From contig BNBA01000017.1 of assembly GCA_014654535.1 (NCBI GenBank), positions 27,216-91,215 on the forward strand: DNA of 64,000 nt, read 5' to 3'. The DNA is from Xanthomonas boreopolis. Its GTDB lineage: Bacteria > Pseudomonadota > Gammaproteobacteria > Xanthomonadales > Xanthomonadaceae. Position numbers and translations under genes: made by a program. Below the pieces are notes generated by a model. That model was not told the DNA's origin, made no database searches, and saw only the letters and a program-made list of their open reading frames with translations. Below, piece after piece: positions 10,657 to 23,680 of this stretch. How positions within the stretch are numbered: position 1 is the first letter of the stretch; every line of letters begins with the position of its first letter.

Positions 10657-10675
<19 letters not shown>
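10588..10675. repeat. Three back-to-back hairpins at the secA 3' end
   Basis: Consecutive palindromes: a 12-bp stem at 10,588-10,614, an 11-bp stem at 10,616-10,640 and a 9-bp stem (extended to 15 pairs with one non-pair) at 10,640-10,675. The last overlaps the final secA codons and places the TAA stop in its TTTA loop. There is no T-run, so classic Rho-independent termination is doubtful; mRNA 3'-end protection is possible. Confidence 0.65.
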
Positions 10676-13398
<2,723 letters not shown>

Positions 13399-13468
13399 TG
13401 AATAAACCGGTTGAAAAGGAACGGTTCGACCGGCGCCGGCTCCCCTGGACCCGAGCGCCGTAAACGAA

Positions 13469-13489
13469 ACAGGGCGCAATGCGCCCTGT
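13469..13489 (-). terminator. Terminator of the M23 peptidase gene
   Basis: A 9-bp stem (ACAGGGCGC with a 3-base loop) followed on the minus strand by TTCGTTTACG. It lies between the peptidase stop and secA, and probably separates the two transcripts. Confidence 0.6.
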
Positions 13490-13592
13490 CTCTGGCAACG
13501 CCTCATTGTAGCTTGGGGCGGCCCCGGGTGATTCAAGCCCGCATCACCGGCGATCCCGGGAGCGCCGGGCCCGCCGCCGGGCGGGACGAGGC

Positions 13593-14549
13593 TCAGCCGC
13601 GGCCGCTGCGCCCGACCGGCGTGGTGCTGTCGCCCAGGAACTTGCGCGGGTTCATCACCCGCCCGTCCTTCCAGACCTCGAAATGCACGTGCGCGCCGGT
13701 GGAACGGCCGGTCGACCCGGCCTTGGCGATCTGCTGGCCGGCGCGCACCAGGTCGCCGACCTTCACCACCAGCCGCGAATTGTGCGCGTAGCGGGTCACG
13801 TAGCCATTGCCGTGATCGACCTCGACCACGTTGCCGTAGCCGCTGCGGATGCCGGAAAAGCTGACCACGCCATCGGCCACCGCCAGCACCGGGTCGCCGA
13901 CGTTGGCGTGGAAGTCGATGCCCTTGTGCTCGGCCGCGCCGCCGCTGAACGGATCGGCGCGCCGGCCGAAGCCGGAGGTGATGTAGCTGTTCTTGATCGG
14001 CGTGCGCGACGGCACCGCGTTCTGTTCCAGCTGGTGGTCGAACATCAGCGACGCCAGCACGTTCAGTTGCTTGCCCGAGGTGGAGAACTGCTGCTCGAGT
14101 TGCCCTAGAGACTGCTTGAGGTCCTGGGCCGGCATGTCCTGCATCGGCTCGTCGCCGCCACCGACGCCGACCGGATCCTCGAAGTCGAACTCGCCGTCCT
14201 TGAGCTGGCCCATCTCGGTCAGGCGCTGGCCCAGCGCGTTGAGGCGGTTGGCCTGGGCCTGCAGCTCGCCCAGCCGCGCGGCGAGCGCGTTGACCTCGGC
14301 CTGCGACTCGCGCCGCACCTTCGCCAGCTCGGCCTGTTGCTGCTCGACCTTGGCCTGCAGGCGGGAATTGTCCACCATGCCCACTGCGACACTGCTGCCG
14401 ATCCCGGCCAGCAGGCCCACGCCCAGCACGGTGCCCAGCACCACGAGCGGGCGGTTCTCGGCGAAACCCTGGAGCCGCCGCACGAGGCGCTGCCCACCGG
14501 TTTCCCTGGATTTGATTACGATCTTCTTCAAAGCCATCTGCGTTGTCAT
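13593..14549 (-). CDS. M23 family peptidase with coiled coil, membrane-anchored
   Basis: 318 residues. A cytoplasmic N-terminus is followed by one membrane helix (about 37-60) and a coiled-coil stretch (about 65-115, rich in Q, A, E and L). The LytM/M23 zinc peptidase domain follows, with HKGIDF and HVHFEVW metal motifs and the [20 protein letters not shown] core. It should cut peptidoglycan cross-links or activate another hydrolase in the periplasm. The ATG at 14,549 overlaps the start of the divergent dciA gene; ATG 14,537 (MALKK) is the alternative. Confidence 0.88.
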   Translation of the reverse strand: MTTQMALKKIVIKSRETGGQRLVRRLQGFAENRPLVVLGTVLGVGLLAGIGSSVAVGMVDNSRLQAKVEQQQAELAKVRRESQAEVNALAARLGELQAQANRLNALGQRLTEMGQLKDGEFDFEDPVGVGGGDEPMQDMPAQDLKQSLGQLEQQFSTSGKQLNVLASLMFDHQLEQNAVPSRTPIKNSYITSGFGRRADPFSGGAAEHKGIDFHANVGDPVLAVADGVVSFSGIRSGYGNVVEVDHGNGYVTRYAHNSRLVVKVGDLVRAGQQIAKAGSTGRSTGAHVHFEVWKDGRVMNPRKFLGDSTTPVGRSGRG

Positions 14550-15033
14550 GTCAAAGCCGAACTCCAGCACACCCAACTCTCCCCCCCGGCCGGCCCTCGA
14601 GGCCGCGCTGGCGGAAAAGTCTGGCGATCCCCTGCGCAGAGCCCTGTGGCTTGATGCGCTGGATCGGCAGTTGCGCCCCCATCTGCCGCCTTCGCTCGCC
14701 AATCGTTGCCGGCTGGCCAACGTGAAGGACGGACAGCTCGTTTTTCTCGTCGAATCCCCGGTCTGGCACGCCAAGTTGCGGCTCGCCGAACACCAGCTCA
14801 TCGATGCCGCCCACTCCATCGGGCTGAAGGTCACGCGAGTGACCATCAAGACCGCGACCGCTGCGCTGCGTTCCCCAACGCAACAGGATCCACACCGGTC
14901 ACAACCGATTTCCGAGGCCACGCAGAGAGGACTGCGCGACGCATTGGCGTCCTTGCAGGATGTCGCGCCGACCCGGGAGTCCCCCGCACGTGGAAGTGCG
15001 GGCTCTCGCGAAGGACTCGCCAAGAAGCGCTGA
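14548..15033 (+). CDS. dciA: DciA-like DUF721 protein, replicative helicase loader
   Basis: 161 residues. The DUF721/DciA core spans about residues 25-95 ([24 protein letters not shown]). DciA helps load the DnaB helicase in bacteria that lack DnaC. Its ATG at 14,548-14,550 shares the sequence CATG with the opposite-strand M23 start, so the two reading frames overlap head to head by two bases. No Shine-Dalgarno is visible in front of it. The tail beyond residue 110 is polar and probably disordered. Confidence 0.75.
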   Translation: MSKPNSSTPNSPPRPALEAALAEKSGDPLRRALWLDALDRQLRPHLPPSLANRCRLANVKDGQLVFLVESPVWHAKLRLAEHQLIDAAHSIGLKVTRVTIKTATAALRSPTQQDPHRSQPISEATQRGLRDALASLQDVAPTRESPARGSAGSREGLAKKR

Positions 15034-15216
15034 CGTCCCCGGCTCCGGGAGCCGGCTTCGCGCGTGAAGGGAATGCAAAAAGCCCGCACGCGACCGGACG
15101 CATCCTAGCCGCCTTGGCGCGGGCAATCGTTAGATGAAAATTAAGAAAACGTTAAATTCAGCCTATGGGGCCGACGGGGTTCACGTTTCGGGACGGCACC
15201 CCTCCCGTTGGGCGAC

Positions 15217-16128
15217 TCAGGCGTAGGCGGGCGAGGCGTAGACCACCGGCGGCGGCGTCGAACCCTCGGGGAAGCTCACCCACTCCCAGGCCGACTGCTC
15301 GGCCAGCAGCGCCCGCACCAGCTTGTTGTTGAGCGCGTGGCCGGACTTGAAGCCCTCGTAGTGCCCCAGGATCGGGCCGCCGGCGAGGTACAGGTCGCCG
15401 ATCGCGTCCAGGATCTTGTGGCGCACGAATTCGTCGGCGTAGCGCAGGCCGTCCTCGTTGAGCACGCGGAACTCGTCGAGCACGATCGCGTTGTCCATCG
15501 AGCCGCCCAGGCCGAGGTTGCGCTCGCGCATGTACTCCAGGTCGCGCATGAAGCCGAAGGTGCGGGCGCGCGAGATTTCCTTGATGTAGGCCGCGGTGGA
15601 GAACTCGATCTCCTGGCGCGACTGCCGCGCCGGGATCATCGGGTGGTCGAACTCGATGGTGAAACCGAGCTTGTAGCCGTCGTAAGGCTCGAAACGGGCG
15701 ATCTTGTCGCCGTCGCGCACTTCGATCGGCTGCTTGATGCGGATGAAGCGCTTGGCCGCGTCCTGCTCGACGATGCCGGCGGACTGCAGCAGGAACACGA
15801 ACGGCCCGGAAGACCCGTCCATGATCGGCAACTCGGCCGAGGACAGCTCCACGATCGCGTTGTCGATGCCGAGGCCGGCGAAGGCCGACATCAGGTGCTC
15901 GACGGTCTGGATCTTGGCGCCGTTGCAGGTCAGGCCGGTGCACAGGGTCACCTCGGTCACCAGCTCGCCGCTCGCGGGGACCTCCACCACCGGATCCAGG
16001 TCGACGCGGCGGAACACGATGCCATGGTTGGCCGGCGCAGGTCGCAGGGTCATGTAGACCTTGTTGCCGCTGTGCAGGCCGATGCCGGTGGCACGAATCG
16101 TGTTCTTCAGGGTGCGTTGCTGGGTCAT
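15217..16128 (-). CDS. lpxC: UDP-3-O-acyl-N-acetylglucosamine deacetylase LpxC
   Basis: 303 residues. It performs the committed step of lipid A synthesis in the cytoplasm. Zinc ligands are in TVEHLMSA (His) and [11 protein letters not shown] (His and Asp), and the ligand-closing SGPFVFLL segment is present. The gene is last in the ftsZ-lpxC order usual for gammaproteobacteria but is separated from ftsZ by a terminator and an AT-richer stretch (about 16,188-16,215) likely to carry its own promoter. The AT-rich patch at 15,130-15,165 downstream may help termination. Confidence 0.97.
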   Translation of the reverse strand: MTQQRTLKNTIRATGIGLHSGNKVYMTLRPAPANHGIVFRRVDLDPVVEVPASGELVTEVTLCTGLTCNGAKIQTVEHLMSAFAGLGIDNAIVELSSAELPIMDGSSGPFVFLLQSAGIVEQDAAKRFIRIKQPIEVRDGDKIARFEPYDGYKLGFTIEFDHPMIPARQSRQEIEFSTAAYIKEISRARTFGFMRDLEYMRERNLGLGGSMDNAIVLDEFRVLNEDGLRYADEFVRHKILDAIGDLYLAGGPILGHYEGFKSGHALNNKLVRALLAEQSAWEWVSFPEGSTPPPVVYASPAYA

Positions 16129-16508
16129 GACCGGGAGTGTGAAGGACAGGTGCAGACGGGAGCTGAACCGGGCGCGAGGGCGCCGAATTAGCCGAATCTT
16201 AACATTTAGCAGGTCCGGATTGCTGCCGTATCACTCGTCGTGGCGCGGTCGGCAAAACCTGCCGGGCCCTTTGGGGCCCGGCAGAAAGAGGACCCGGCAC
16301 GAGGGCCGGCTCTTGTGAGGGACTCACAAGATGATGGTGCCGCGGCGCGGGGTGGACAAGGCCCCACGCCACGTTCAAGCCCCCTCCCCGGAGAGGGGCG
16401 GGGTCTGGGGCCCGGACAAGCCCTTGCGCCATCCAGCCGCGCAAGGCCACGCCCGTGCCCCCTCCAACGCTTCGCGTCCTCCTCCTCCCCATGGGAGGAA
16501 GAGTCCGC
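16129..16508. other. ftsZ-lpxC intergenic region
   Basis: 380 bp. From the right it holds a CCCCTCCCC-type palindrome (about 16,378-16,404), a TCCCTCACAAG repeat copy (about 16,280-16,330), the ftsZ terminator and an AT-rich patch likely to be the lpxC promoter. No gene seen. Confidence 0.6.
16253..16284 (-). terminator. ftsZ terminator
   Basis: A perfect 11-bp stem (CTGCCGGGCCC, 4-base loop) followed on the minus strand by GGTTTTGCC. It closes the dcw operon after ftsZ. Confidence 0.8.
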
Positions 16509-17741
16509 TCAGTCGGCCTGGCGGCGCAGGAAGGCAGGGATGTCCAGGTAGTCGCTCGGCAGTTCCGCGGTCGGCACGGTCGAGGCCAGCGAGGACGACG
16601 AGGCGGCCGCCGTGTCGCTGCTCGGACGGCGCAGGCCCAGGCCCATCGAACCGCCCACCGCGCGCGAAACCGCGTCGCCGCCGTTGTCGTAGTCGCCGAA
16701 CTCGGCCTGGCCGGTGGTGGCGTTGCGCACCAGCTTGATCGGGGCGCGCTCGCCCGGGCGCTGCGACTGGCGCGACACCGCGCGGTTCAGGCCGGTGGCG
16801 ACCACGGTCACGCGGACCTCGTCCTGCATGTCCGGGTCCAGCACGGTGCCGACCACCACGGTCGCGTCCTCGGAGGCGAAGCCCTCGACGGTGCGGCCGA
16901 TCTCGTCGAACTCGGCCATGGTGAAGTCCGGGCCGGCGGTGATGTTGACCAGGATGCCGTTGGCGCCGGCCAGGTTGACGTCGTCCAGCAGCGGGTTCTG
17001 GATCGCCGCCTCGGCCGCGGCCTGGGCGCGGTCGTCGCCGCGCGCCGAGCCGGTGCCCATCATCGCCAGGCCCATCTCGCTCATCACGGTGCGCACGTCG
17101 GCGAAGTCCACGTTGATCAGGCCCGGGCGCACGATCAGGTCGGCGATGCCCTGCACGGCGCCCTGCAGCACGTCGTTGGCGGCGCGGAACGCCTGGATCA
17201 TCGTGGCGTTGCGGCCGAGCACGGTGATCAGCTTCTCGTTCGGGATCGTGATCAGCGAATCGCAGTGCTGGCTCAGCTCCTCGATGCCCTTCAGCGCGAC
17301 CTGCATGCGGCGACGGCCCTCGAACGGGAACGGCTTGGTCACCACCGCCACGGTCAGGATGCCCATCTCCTTGGCCAGCTGCGCCACCACCGGCGCGGCG
17401 CCGGTGCCGGTGCCGCCGCCCATGCCGGCGGTGATGAACACCATGTCGGCGCCCTGCAGCGCGTCCATGATGCGCTCGCGGTCCTCCAGCGCGGCCTGGC
17501 GGCCGACTTCCGGATTGGCGCCCGCGCCCAGGCCCTTGGTGACGTTGCTGCCGAGCTGCAGCTGCAGCTTGGCGCCGCAGTTCTTGATCGCCTGCGAGTC
17601 GGTGTTGGCGGTGATGAACTCCACGCCCTCCACGCTGCTGTTGACCATGTGCGCCACGGCGTTGCCGCCGCCGCCGCCGACGCCGACGACCTTGATTACC
17701 GCGTTCGGTGCCATCTTCTCGATCAGTTCGAAATGTGCCAT
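16509..17741 (-). CDS. ftsZ: Cell division GTPase FtsZ
   Basis: 410 residues. Tubulin homologue that forms the Z-ring. It has [10 protein letters not shown] near the start, the GTP signature [10 protein letters not shown] at about 107-116, and the T7 loop NVDFADVR. A disordered Ser/Ala-rich linker leads to the C-terminal peptide [14 protein letters not shown], which binds FtsA and ZipA. GAGG precedes the ATG. It is separated from ftsA by 186 bp that include a palindromic element, so unlike the upstream genes it is not translationally coupled and may have extra promoters. Confidence 0.98.
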   Translation of the reverse strand: MAHFELIEKMAPNAVIKVVGVGGGGGNAVAHMVNSSVEGVEFITANTDSQAIKNCGAKLQLQLGSNVTKGLGAGANPEVGRQAALEDRERIMDALQGADMVFITAGMGGGTGTGAAPVVAQLAKEMGILTVAVVTKPFPFEGRRRMQVALKGIEELSQHCDSLITIPNEKLITVLGRNATMIQAFRAANDVLQGAVQGIADLIVRPGLINVDFADVRTVMSEMGLAMMGTGSARGDDRAQAAAEAAIQNPLLDDVNLAGANGILVNITAGPDFTMAEFDEIGRTVEGFASEDATVVVGTVLDPDMQDEVRVTVVATGLNRAVSRQSQRPGERAPIKLVRNATTGQAEFGDYDNGGDAVSRAVGGSMGLGLRRPSSDTAAASSSSLASTVPTAELPSDYLDIPAFLRRQAD

Positions 17742-17770
17742 GTCCGTTGTCCTCTTTATGGTGGAGCCGT

Positions 17771-17924
17771 GATTCGTGATTGGCGATTGGCGATTCGATG
17801 AATCACTTCGGCACCACCACAAATTCCGGCGTTCTCTTGTTGGTTGTTCTACTGCCCTGCTACAACGCTTGCCCTGCTCTTGCTCTTGCTTTTGCCCTTA
17901 CGAATCACCAATCACGAATCCCGG
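17771..17924 (-). repeat. Inverted heptamer-array element A (ftsA-ftsZ)
   Basis: Arms built of GATTCGT and GATTGGC units at 17,771-17,797 and their complements at 17,901-17,924, around a loop of about 100 bp that contains a GAGCAA-rich tract. It fills most of the ftsA-ftsZ gap, 30 bp from the ftsZ start. Confidence 0.75.
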
Positions 17925-17927
17925 CCC

Positions 17928-19163
17928 TCAGAACTCGCCGCGATACCAGTTCCGCAACTTCTTGAACAAACTGCCGGCGCGCCCGGTCGGGATCGACGGG
18001 CGGCGCGGGTGCTCGATCTGGCTGCCCATCAGCAGCAGGCCGACGCCGGTGGCGTGGACCGGGTTGCCGACCACTTCGCCCAGGCCGGTGACGTGCTGCG
18101 GGATGCCCACGCGCACCGGCATCTGCAGCATTTCCTCGGCCAGCTCGACCACGCCTTCCATCTTCGAGGCGCCGCCGGTGAGCACCATGCCGGCGCGCAC
18201 CAGTTCCTCGAAGCCCGAGCGGCGCAGTTCGGCCTGCACCATCTCGAAGATCTCCTCGTAACGCCCCTGCACCGCCTGCGCGAGCGAGGCGCGCGGCATC
18301 CGCCGCGGCGGCCGGTCGCCAACCGACGGCACCTGGATGCTTTCCTCCGCGGTGGCCAGCTGCGCCAGCGCGCAGGCGTAGCGCACCTTGATCTGCTCGG
18401 CTTCCGGCGTGGGCGTGCGCAGCATGTGCGCGATATCGTTGGTGACGTGGTCGCCGGCGATCGGCAGCGAGGCGGTATGGCTGATCGCGCCCTGCACGTA
18501 CACGGTGATGTCGGTGGTGCCGGCGCCGATGTCGACCAGCACCACGCCCAGCTCGCGCTCGTCGGCGGTCAGCACCGCCACCGAGGACGCCAGCGAGGAC
18601 AGCACCAGGTCGTCGACCTGCAGGCCGCACTTCTGCACGCACTTGCTGATGTTGGCCGCCGCCGACTGCGCGCAGGTCACCAGGTGCGCGTGCACTTCCA
18701 GGCGCACGCCGGTCATGCCGACCGGGTTGCGGATGCCTTCCTGCGAGTCGTCCAGCACGTACTCGCGCGGGATCGCGTGCAGGATGCGCTGGTCGGCCGG
18801 GATCGCCACCGCCTTGGCGGCCTCCAGCACGCGCTCCAGGTCGTTCCAGGTGACCTCGCCGTCGCGGATCGGCTGGATGCCCTGCGAGTTGCGGCACTGC
18901 ACGTGGTTGCCGGAGATCGAGGCGTAGACCGAGCGGATCTCGCAGCCGGCCATCAGTTCGGCTTCCTCGACCGCGCGCTGGATCGATTGCACGGTGGACT
19001 CGATGTCCACGACCACGCCGCGCTTGAGGCCGCGCGATTCGTGCGTGCCGATGCCGATCACCTCGATCGGATTGCCCGGCGAGTACTCGCCGACCAGCGC
19101 GGTCACCTTGGAGGTGCCGATGTCGAGTCCGACGATGAGGGATTTGTCGCCTTTGCGGTTCAT
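17928..19163 (-). CDS. ftsA: Cell division actin homologue FtsA
   Basis: 411 residues. It tethers FtsZ to the membrane. It has the actin-type phosphate loop VGLDIGTSKV, the second loop LVDIGAGTTDI and the adenosine motif VLTGGASKMEG. The C-terminal amphipathic helix is GSLFKKLRNWYRGEF, the membrane-targeting sequence. The ATG overlaps the ftsQ stop (ATGA). Its 5' side lies 12 bp from a palindromic element that also encodes the ftsQ tail. Confidence 0.98.
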   Translation of the reverse strand: MNRKGDKSLIVGLDIGTSKVTALVGEYSPGNPIEVIGIGTHESRGLKRGVVVDIESTVQSIQRAVEEAELMAGCEIRSVYASISGNHVQCRNSQGIQPIRDGEVTWNDLERVLEAAKAVAIPADQRILHAIPREYVLDDSQEGIRNPVGMTGVRLEVHAHLVTCAQSAAANISKCVQKCGLQVDDLVLSSLASSVAVLTADERELGVVLVDIGAGTTDITVYVQGAISHTASLPIAGDHVTNDIAHMLRTPTPEAEQIKVRYACALAQLATAEESIQVPSVGDRPPRRMPRASLAQAVQGRYEEIFEMVQAELRRSGFEELVRAGMVLTGGASKMEGVVELAEEMLQMPVRVGIPQHVTGLGEVVGNPVHATGVGLLLMGSQIEHPRRPSIPTGRAGSLFKKLRNWYRGEF

Positions 19164-19987
19164 GTTCTGGAGCCGGGATTCGGGATTCGGGATTGGGGGT
19201 TCGCGAGGAGTGGATCGCCGATGGCGGGGACCGGGCCGTAGGACGCGGCGCTTCGGGGCGTCGCCTTTTCCGATCCCGAATCCCGAGCCCCCACTGCCTG
19301 CCTCTCCACCGTGAAGCCGTTGGTGTAGCGGAGGTCGGCGCGCACGATCGGCTGGGCCGGATCGGCCAGTTGCGGCAGCACGCGCGCGAAGCGCTGCAGG
19401 CGCGCCTTGGCGTCGTCGCGCCCGACCACCACCTGCACGTCGTTGCTCAGGCCGAGCGACCAGCTGCCGCGCGCGTCCAGCGCCAGCCGCTTCACGTCGA
19501 GGCCCGCCGGCGCGAACAGCGCGCGCGATTCGTTGTAGAGCGCGACCACCTCGGCGGTCTTGCCGTCCGGCCCGTCCAGCTGCGGCAGCTCGAGGTCCTT
19601 CAGGCGCGGCGGCACCGGGAACAGCCGCCCCTGCTCGGACAGCATCCGGTCGGCGCCCCAGCGCGCAAAGGGCTTGTGCTCGACCACGCGCACTTCCAGC
19701 ACGTCCGGCCAGCTCTTGCGCACCTGCGCGCTCTCCACCCACGGCAAGCGCTCGATCGCGTCCTGCGCGTCCTGCAGCTTGACCGCGAAGAAGCCCGACT
19801 TCGCATACGGCAGCACCACGGCGCGCAGCTGCTCCGGCGAGATGCGCTTGAAATCCCCGGTCACGCGCAAGCGGCTCAACGGCCAGCGCTCGGCGCCGAC
19901 CCAGCCGTTGAGCACGGCCACCACCGGCAGCGCGACCAGCGCCACCGCGAGCAGCCATGCCAGGATGCGCAGCGAGGCGTTGAGCAT
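19160..19987 (-). CDS. ftsQ: Cell division protein FtsQ with repeat-derived C-terminal tail
   Basis: 275 residues. Bitopic divisome protein: one membrane helix (about 7-30), then a POTRA domain (LSRLRVTGDFKRISPEQLRA) and the beta domain. The last 45 or so residues, after TNGFTVERQAVGA, are encoded by a palindromic element (19,175-19,294) and read RDSGSEKATP...RIPNPGSRT. They are unlike any FtsQ tail known to me and are probably disordered in the periplasm. The stop overlaps the ftsA start (ATGA), and the start overlaps the ddl stop (TGATG). Confidence 0.93.
   Translation of the reverse strand: MLNASLRILAWLLAVALVALPVVAVLNGWVGAERWPLSRLRVTGDFKRISPEQLRAVVLPYAKSGFFAVKLQDAQDAIERLPWVESAQVRKSWPDVLEVRVVEHKPFARWGADRMLSEQGRLFPVPPRLKDLELPQLDGPDGKTAEVVALYNESRALFAPAGLDVKRLALDARGSWSLGLSNDVQVVVGRDDAKARLQRFARVLPQLADPAQPIVRADLRYTNGFTVERQAVGARDSGSEKATPRSAASYGPVPAIGDPLLANPQSRIPNPGSRT
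19175..19294 (-). repeat. Inverted heptamer-array element B (inside ftsQ 3' end)
   Basis: Arms of GGGATTC units at 19,175-19,205 and complements at 19,271-19,294, loop about 65 bp. It is translated in frame as the C-terminus of FtsQ and ends 12 bp before the ftsA start. Confidence 0.8.
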
Positions 19988-20952
19988 CAGGCCGCGTCCT
20001 CCAGCGTCGTCTCCAGCACGCGCCAGACCAGTTCCTCGAACGACACGCCGAGCTGGCGCGCGGCCTTGGGCACCAGCGAGTGGCTGGTCATGCCCGGCGC
20101 GGTGTTGACCTCCAGCAGGTAGAACGCGCCGCTGGCGCGGTCGCGCATCACGTCGACGCGGCCCCAGCCACGGCAGCCGGCGGCGCGGAACGCGGCCAGC
20201 GCGATGCGGCCGATCTCGGCTTCGGCCGCGCCATCGAGGCCGGGACACAGGTATTGGGTGTCCTCGGCGATGTACTTGGCGTTGTAGTCGTACCACTGGC
20301 CCTTGGGCACGATCCGGATCGACGGCAGCGCGAGGTCGCCGAGGATGGCGACGGTCAGCTCGTCGCCTTCGACCAGTTGCTCCATCAGCAGCTCGCCGTC
20401 GTAGCGCGCGGCCAGCGCGACGGCCTCGCCGAGCTGGGCGCCGTCGAACACGCGGCTCACGCCGACGCTGGAGCCCTCGTTGGCCGGCTTGACGATCACC
20501 GGCAGGCCGAGGCCCGCGGCGGCCGAACGCACTTCCTCCGGGCTCGCCCCCGCGGCCAGCGCCGTGTAGCGCGGCGTCGGCAGGCCCAGCGACAGCCACA
20601 CCTGCTTGGTGCGCACCTTGTCCATGCTCAACGCCGAACCGAGCACGTCCGAGCCGGTGTACGGCACGCCGAAGGCCTCCATCAGGCCTTGCACGATGCC
20701 GTCCTCGCCGCCGCCGTTGTGGCCGTGCAGGACGTTGAATACCCGGTCGAACTTCTTCTCGACCAGCGCCTGCGCGAGCGCCGGGATGCCATCGACCGCA
20801 TGCGCGTCGACGCCGCGCGCGCGCAGCGCCTCCAGCACGTTGCGGCCGGAGTCCAGCGATACCTCGCGCTCGGAGGAGGTGCCGCCGAGCAGCACGGCCA
20901 CGCGGCCGAACACCGCCGGATCGGAATGGCGGAGGGCGGGCAACGCGCTCAT
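19987..20952 (-). CDS. ddl: D-alanine-D-alanine ligase
   Basis: 321 residues. ATP-grasp enzyme making the D-Ala-D-Ala dipeptide for the peptidoglycan stem. It has [11 protein letters not shown] at the start, [10 protein letters not shown], the [16 protein letters not shown] loop, and [13 protein letters not shown] for Mg and D-Ala binding. The ATG overlaps the murC stop (ATGA). It is the DdlB-type copy of the dcw cluster. Confidence 0.97.
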   Translation of the reverse strand: MSALPALRHSDPAVFGRVAVLLGGTSSEREVSLDSGRNVLEALRARGVDAHAVDGIPALAQALVEKKFDRVFNVLHGHNGGGEDGIVQGLMEAFGVPYTGSDVLGSALSMDKVRTKQVWLSLGLPTPRYTALAAGASPEEVRSAAAGLGLPVIVKPANEGSSVGVSRVFDGAQLGEAVALAARYDGELLMEQLVEGDELTVAILGDLALPSIRIVPKGQWYDYNAKYIAEDTQYLCPGLDGAAEAEIGRIALAAFRAAGCRGWGRVDVMRDRASGAFYLLEVNTAPGMTSHSLVPKAARQLGVSFEELVWRVLETTLEDAA

Positions 20953-22382
20953 GCCTTGCCTCCCTGGAAGCCTTCGCCGGCGATCTGCTGGGCCACGTAG
21001 CCGATGTCGCCGGCCCCCATCATCAACAGCAGGTCGCCGTCCTGCAGCACGTCGGGCAGCACCGACGCCAGCTCGGCCACCTGCGGCACCACCACCGGCT
21101 CGCTGCGGCCGCGCGCACGGATCGCGCGCGCCAGCGCCTTGGAATCGGCACCGGGAATCGGCGCCTCCCCTGCCGGGTAGACCTCGCTCAGCACCAGCGC
21201 ATCGACGGTGCTGAGCACCGCCGCGAAGGCGTCGAACTGGTCGCGGGTGCGGCTGAAGCGGTGCGGCTGGAACGCCACCACCAGCCGGCGGTCCGGCCAG
21301 CCGCCGCGGGCGGCGGCGAACACCGCCTCCAGCTCGCGCGGGTGATGCCCGTAGTCGTCGATGATGCGCACGCGCGCGCCGCCGGCGGTGGTCACCTCGC
21401 CCAGGTCGTTGAAACGACGGCCGATGCCGGCGAAGTTCTCCAGCGCGTGCGCGATCGTCTCCGGCGGCACGCCCAGCTGCCAGCCCACCGCGGCCGCGGC
21501 CAGCGCGTTGAGCACGTTGTGGCGGCCCGGCAGGGCCAGCGTCACCGGCGTGGTGGTGCCTTCCGGCAGGCGCAGCGTGAAGCGCATGCGCGGGCCGTCC
21601 TGCACCACGTCCTCGGCGCGCACGTCGGCGTTGCCGCTCATGCCGTAGCTCATCACGTGGCGCGGCGTCTTCGCCGCCAGCGCGGCGACTTCCGGGTCGT
21701 CGATGCACAGCAGCGCCAGGCCGTAGAACGGCAGGCGCTGCAGGAACTCGGCGAAGGCGGCCTGCACCCGCGCGAAGTCGTTGCCGTAGTTCTCCAGGTG
21801 GTCGGCGTCGATGTTGGTGATCACCGCCACCAGCGGGTTCAGGCGCAGGAAGCTGCCGTCGCTCTCGTCGGCCTCGGCCACCAGCCACTGGCCGCCGCCG
21901 AGCTTGGCGTTGGCGCCGGAGGCCAGCAGCTTGCCGCCGATCACGAAGGTCGGGTCGAGCCCGCCCTCGCTCAGCACCGCCGCGGTCAGGCTGGTGGTGG
22001 TGGTCTTGCCGTGCGTGCCGGCCACCGCGATGCCGCGGCGGAAACGCATCAGCTCGGCGAGCATCGCCGCGCGCGGCATGATCGGGATGCGCTGGCTGCG
22101 CGCCTCCATCAATTCCGGGTTGTCGTCGCGGATCGCGCTGGAGACCACCACGCAATCGGTGCCGAGCACGTTCGCCGCGGAATGGCCGCGCATCACCCGC
22201 GCGCCGAGCTGCGCCAGGCGGCGCGTGGCGGCGTTGTCGGCATTGTCCGAGCCGGAGACCTCGTAGCCGAGCGTCAGCATCACTTCGGCGATGCCGCTCA
22301 TGCCGGTGCCGCCGATGCCGACGAAATGCACGCGCGGGAACGCGCGGACCAGGTCGCCGGTGTCGTGCAGGCGGCGGATCAT
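20949..22382 (-). CDS. murC: UDP-N-acetylmuramate-L-alanine ligase MurC
   Basis: 477 residues. First amino-acid ligase of peptidoglycan synthesis, adding L-Ala to UDP-MurNAc. It has GIGGTGMSG near the start, the P-loop [10 protein letters not shown] at about 119-128, and DDYGHHP in the C-terminal domain. The start ATG overlaps the murG stop (ATGA). Its Shine-Dalgarno GGAGG lies in the 3' arm of a 9-bp hairpin (22,385-22,405), so translation is expected to depend on ribosomes finishing murG. Confidence 0.98.
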   Translation of the reverse strand: MIRRLHDTGDLVRAFPRVHFVGIGGTGMSGIAEVMLTLGYEVSGSDNADNAATRRLAQLGARVMRGHSAANVLGTDCVVVSSAIRDDNPELMEARSQRIPIMPRAAMLAELMRFRRGIAVAGTHGKTTTTSLTAAVLSEGGLDPTFVIGGKLLASGANAKLGGGQWLVAEADESDGSFLRLNPLVAVITNIDADHLENYGNDFARVQAAFAEFLQRLPFYGLALLCIDDPEVAALAAKTPRHVMSYGMSGNADVRAEDVVQDGPRMRFTLRLPEGTTTPVTLALPGRHNVLNALAAAAVGWQLGVPPETIAHALENFAGIGRRFNDLGEVTTAGGARVRIIDDYGHHPRELEAVFAAARGGWPDRRLVVAFQPHRFSRTRDQFDAFAAVLSTVDALVLSEVYPAGEAPIPGADSKALARAIRARGRSEPVVVPQVAELASVLPDVLQDGDLLLMMGAGDIGYVAQQIAGEGFQGGKA

Positions 22383-23680
22383 GGGGCACCTCCGTCGGAG
22401 GTGCCGTGATTGGTGATTCGTGATTCGTGATTCGAGGGCTCGCTTGTAGCCGATGGTCCCTGCGACTCGTCATGCGGGCTGTCGTGCATGTGCTTCTGCT
22501 CTTGTTCTTGCTCTTTACGAATCACGAATCCCGAATCACGAATCACGGCTTCTTCCAGAACGATGTCCGCGATGCGCTCGGCCGCGTCCGGCCTGGCCAG
22601 GCCGCGCGCCGCTTGCGCCATGGCCAGGCGGCGACCGGCGTCGTCGAGCAGCGCCGGCAGCACCGACTGCAGGTTGGCGGCGAGCGCGTCGTCCTGCCTG
22701 AGCAGCACGGCGGCGCCGGCCTGGACCAGGTACTCGGCATTGCGGGTCTGGTGGTCGTCGACGGCGGCCGCGAACGGCACCAGCACGCTGCCCACGCCCG
22801 CGGCGCACAGTTCGGCCAGCGTGGAGGCACCGGCGCGGCACACCACCAGGTCGGCCCAGGCGTAGGCGCCGGCCATGTCGGCGATGAACGGTTCGACGCT
22901 GGCGCGCACGCCGGCCTGCGCGTAGGCCGCCTCGGCCTCGGCGCGCAGCGCCTCGCCGCACTGATGGCGCACCTCCACGTCGTGGCGGCCAAGCGCGGCC
23001 AGCGCGGCCGGTACCGACTGGTTGAGCACGCGTGCGCCCTGGCTGCCGCCGAGCACCAGCAGCCGGACCGGACCGGCACGGCCGGCGAAGCGCTCCGCCG
23101 GCACCGGCAACGCGGCGATTTCCTCGCGCACCGGGTTGCCCACCGCTTCCTCGCGCGCGGCGAAGCTGCCCGGGAACCCGGCCAGCACGCGCCGCGCGAA
23201 GCGCGCGAGCACCTTGTTGGTCATGCCGGGCGCCCGGTTCTGTTCGTGCACGATCAACGGCAGCCGCATGAAGCGCGCGGCGATGCCGCCGGGCCCGGCC
23301 GCGAAGCCGCCGAAGCTGACCACCACGCGCGGCTGGCGCCGGCGCAGCACGAAACCGGCGGCGCGGATCGCGCGCATCACGCGCAGCGGCGCGCCGAGCA
23401 GGGCCAGCTTGCCCTTGCCGCGCAGCCCGCCGATCTCCAGCGCGTCGATCTCGATGCCGTGCTGCGGCACCAGCTTGGTCTCCATCCTGCCGACCGCGCC
23501 GAGCCACACCACCGGCACGCCGCGCGCGCGCAGCACCTTGGCCACGGCCAGCCCCGGGAAGATATGACCGCCGGTGCCGCCGGCCAGGATCATCACCGGC
23601 CGGCTTCCGCCCTGCATGGGATCCACCTGCCGGATCCCCGCACTGGGATGCGCGGACTTTTGCGAGGGACCCGCGCTCAT
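22379..23680 (-). CDS. murG: MurG glycosyltransferase with repeat-derived ends
   Basis: 433 residues, longer than the usual 355-370. It adds GlcNAc to lipid I at the inner face of the membrane, giving lipid II. It has [15 protein letters not shown] at the start of the catalytic part, [21 protein letters not shown] and [11 protein letters not shown]. The N-terminal roughly 27 residues ([15 protein letters not shown]...) precede the normal start and come from a TCCCTCGCAA-type repeat. The C-terminal roughly 55 residues (from [17 protein letters not shown]) come from element C. ATGA overlaps occur with ftsW upstream and murC downstream. A start at the internal ATG of [11 protein letters not shown] would remove the N-terminal part. 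Confidence 0.95.
   Translation of the reverse strand: MSAGPSQKSAHPSAGIRQVDPMQGGSRPVMILAGGTGGHIFPGLAVAKVLRARGVPVVWLGAVGRMETKLVPQHGIEIDALEIGGLRGKGKLALLGAPLRVMRAIRAAGFVLRRRQPRVVVSFGGFAAGPGGIAARFMRLPLIVHEQNRAPGMTNKVLARFARRVLAGFPGSFAAREEAVGNPVREEIAALPVPAERFAGRAGPVRLLVLGGSQGARVLNQSVPAALAALGRHDVEVRHQCGEALRAEAEAAYAQAGVRASVEPFIADMAGAYAWADLVVCRAGASTLAELCAAGVGSVLVPFAAAVDDHQTRNAEYLVQAGAAVLLRQDDALAANLQSVLPALLDDAGRRLAMAQAARGLARPDAAERIADIVLEEAVIRDSGFVIRKEQEQEQKHMHDSPHDESQGPSATSEPSNHESRITNHGTSDGGAP
22385..22405 (-). promoter_or_regulatory. Hairpin hiding the murC Shine-Dalgarno
   Basis: On the minus strand GGCACCTCC-GAC-GGAGGTGCC forms a perfect 9-bp stem with a 3-base loop. The GGAGG of the 3' arm is 6 bases from the murC ATG. 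The same stem also codes for the last residues of MurG (GTSDGGAP). An identical stem stands before ftsL (31,194-31,215). Confidence 0.8.
22406..22548 (-). repeat. Inverted heptamer-array element C (inside murG 3' end)
   Basis: Arms of GTGATTC units at 22,406-22,434 and complements at 22,517-22,548 around a loop with AGAGCAAGAACAAGAGCAG. It is translated in frame as the last roughly 50 residues of MurG and joins directly to the murC hairpin. Confidence 0.8.

Noticed and set aside
15039..15055. CCGGCTC stem after dciA as terminator
   Set aside because: 7-bp stem with no following T-run; too weak to call.
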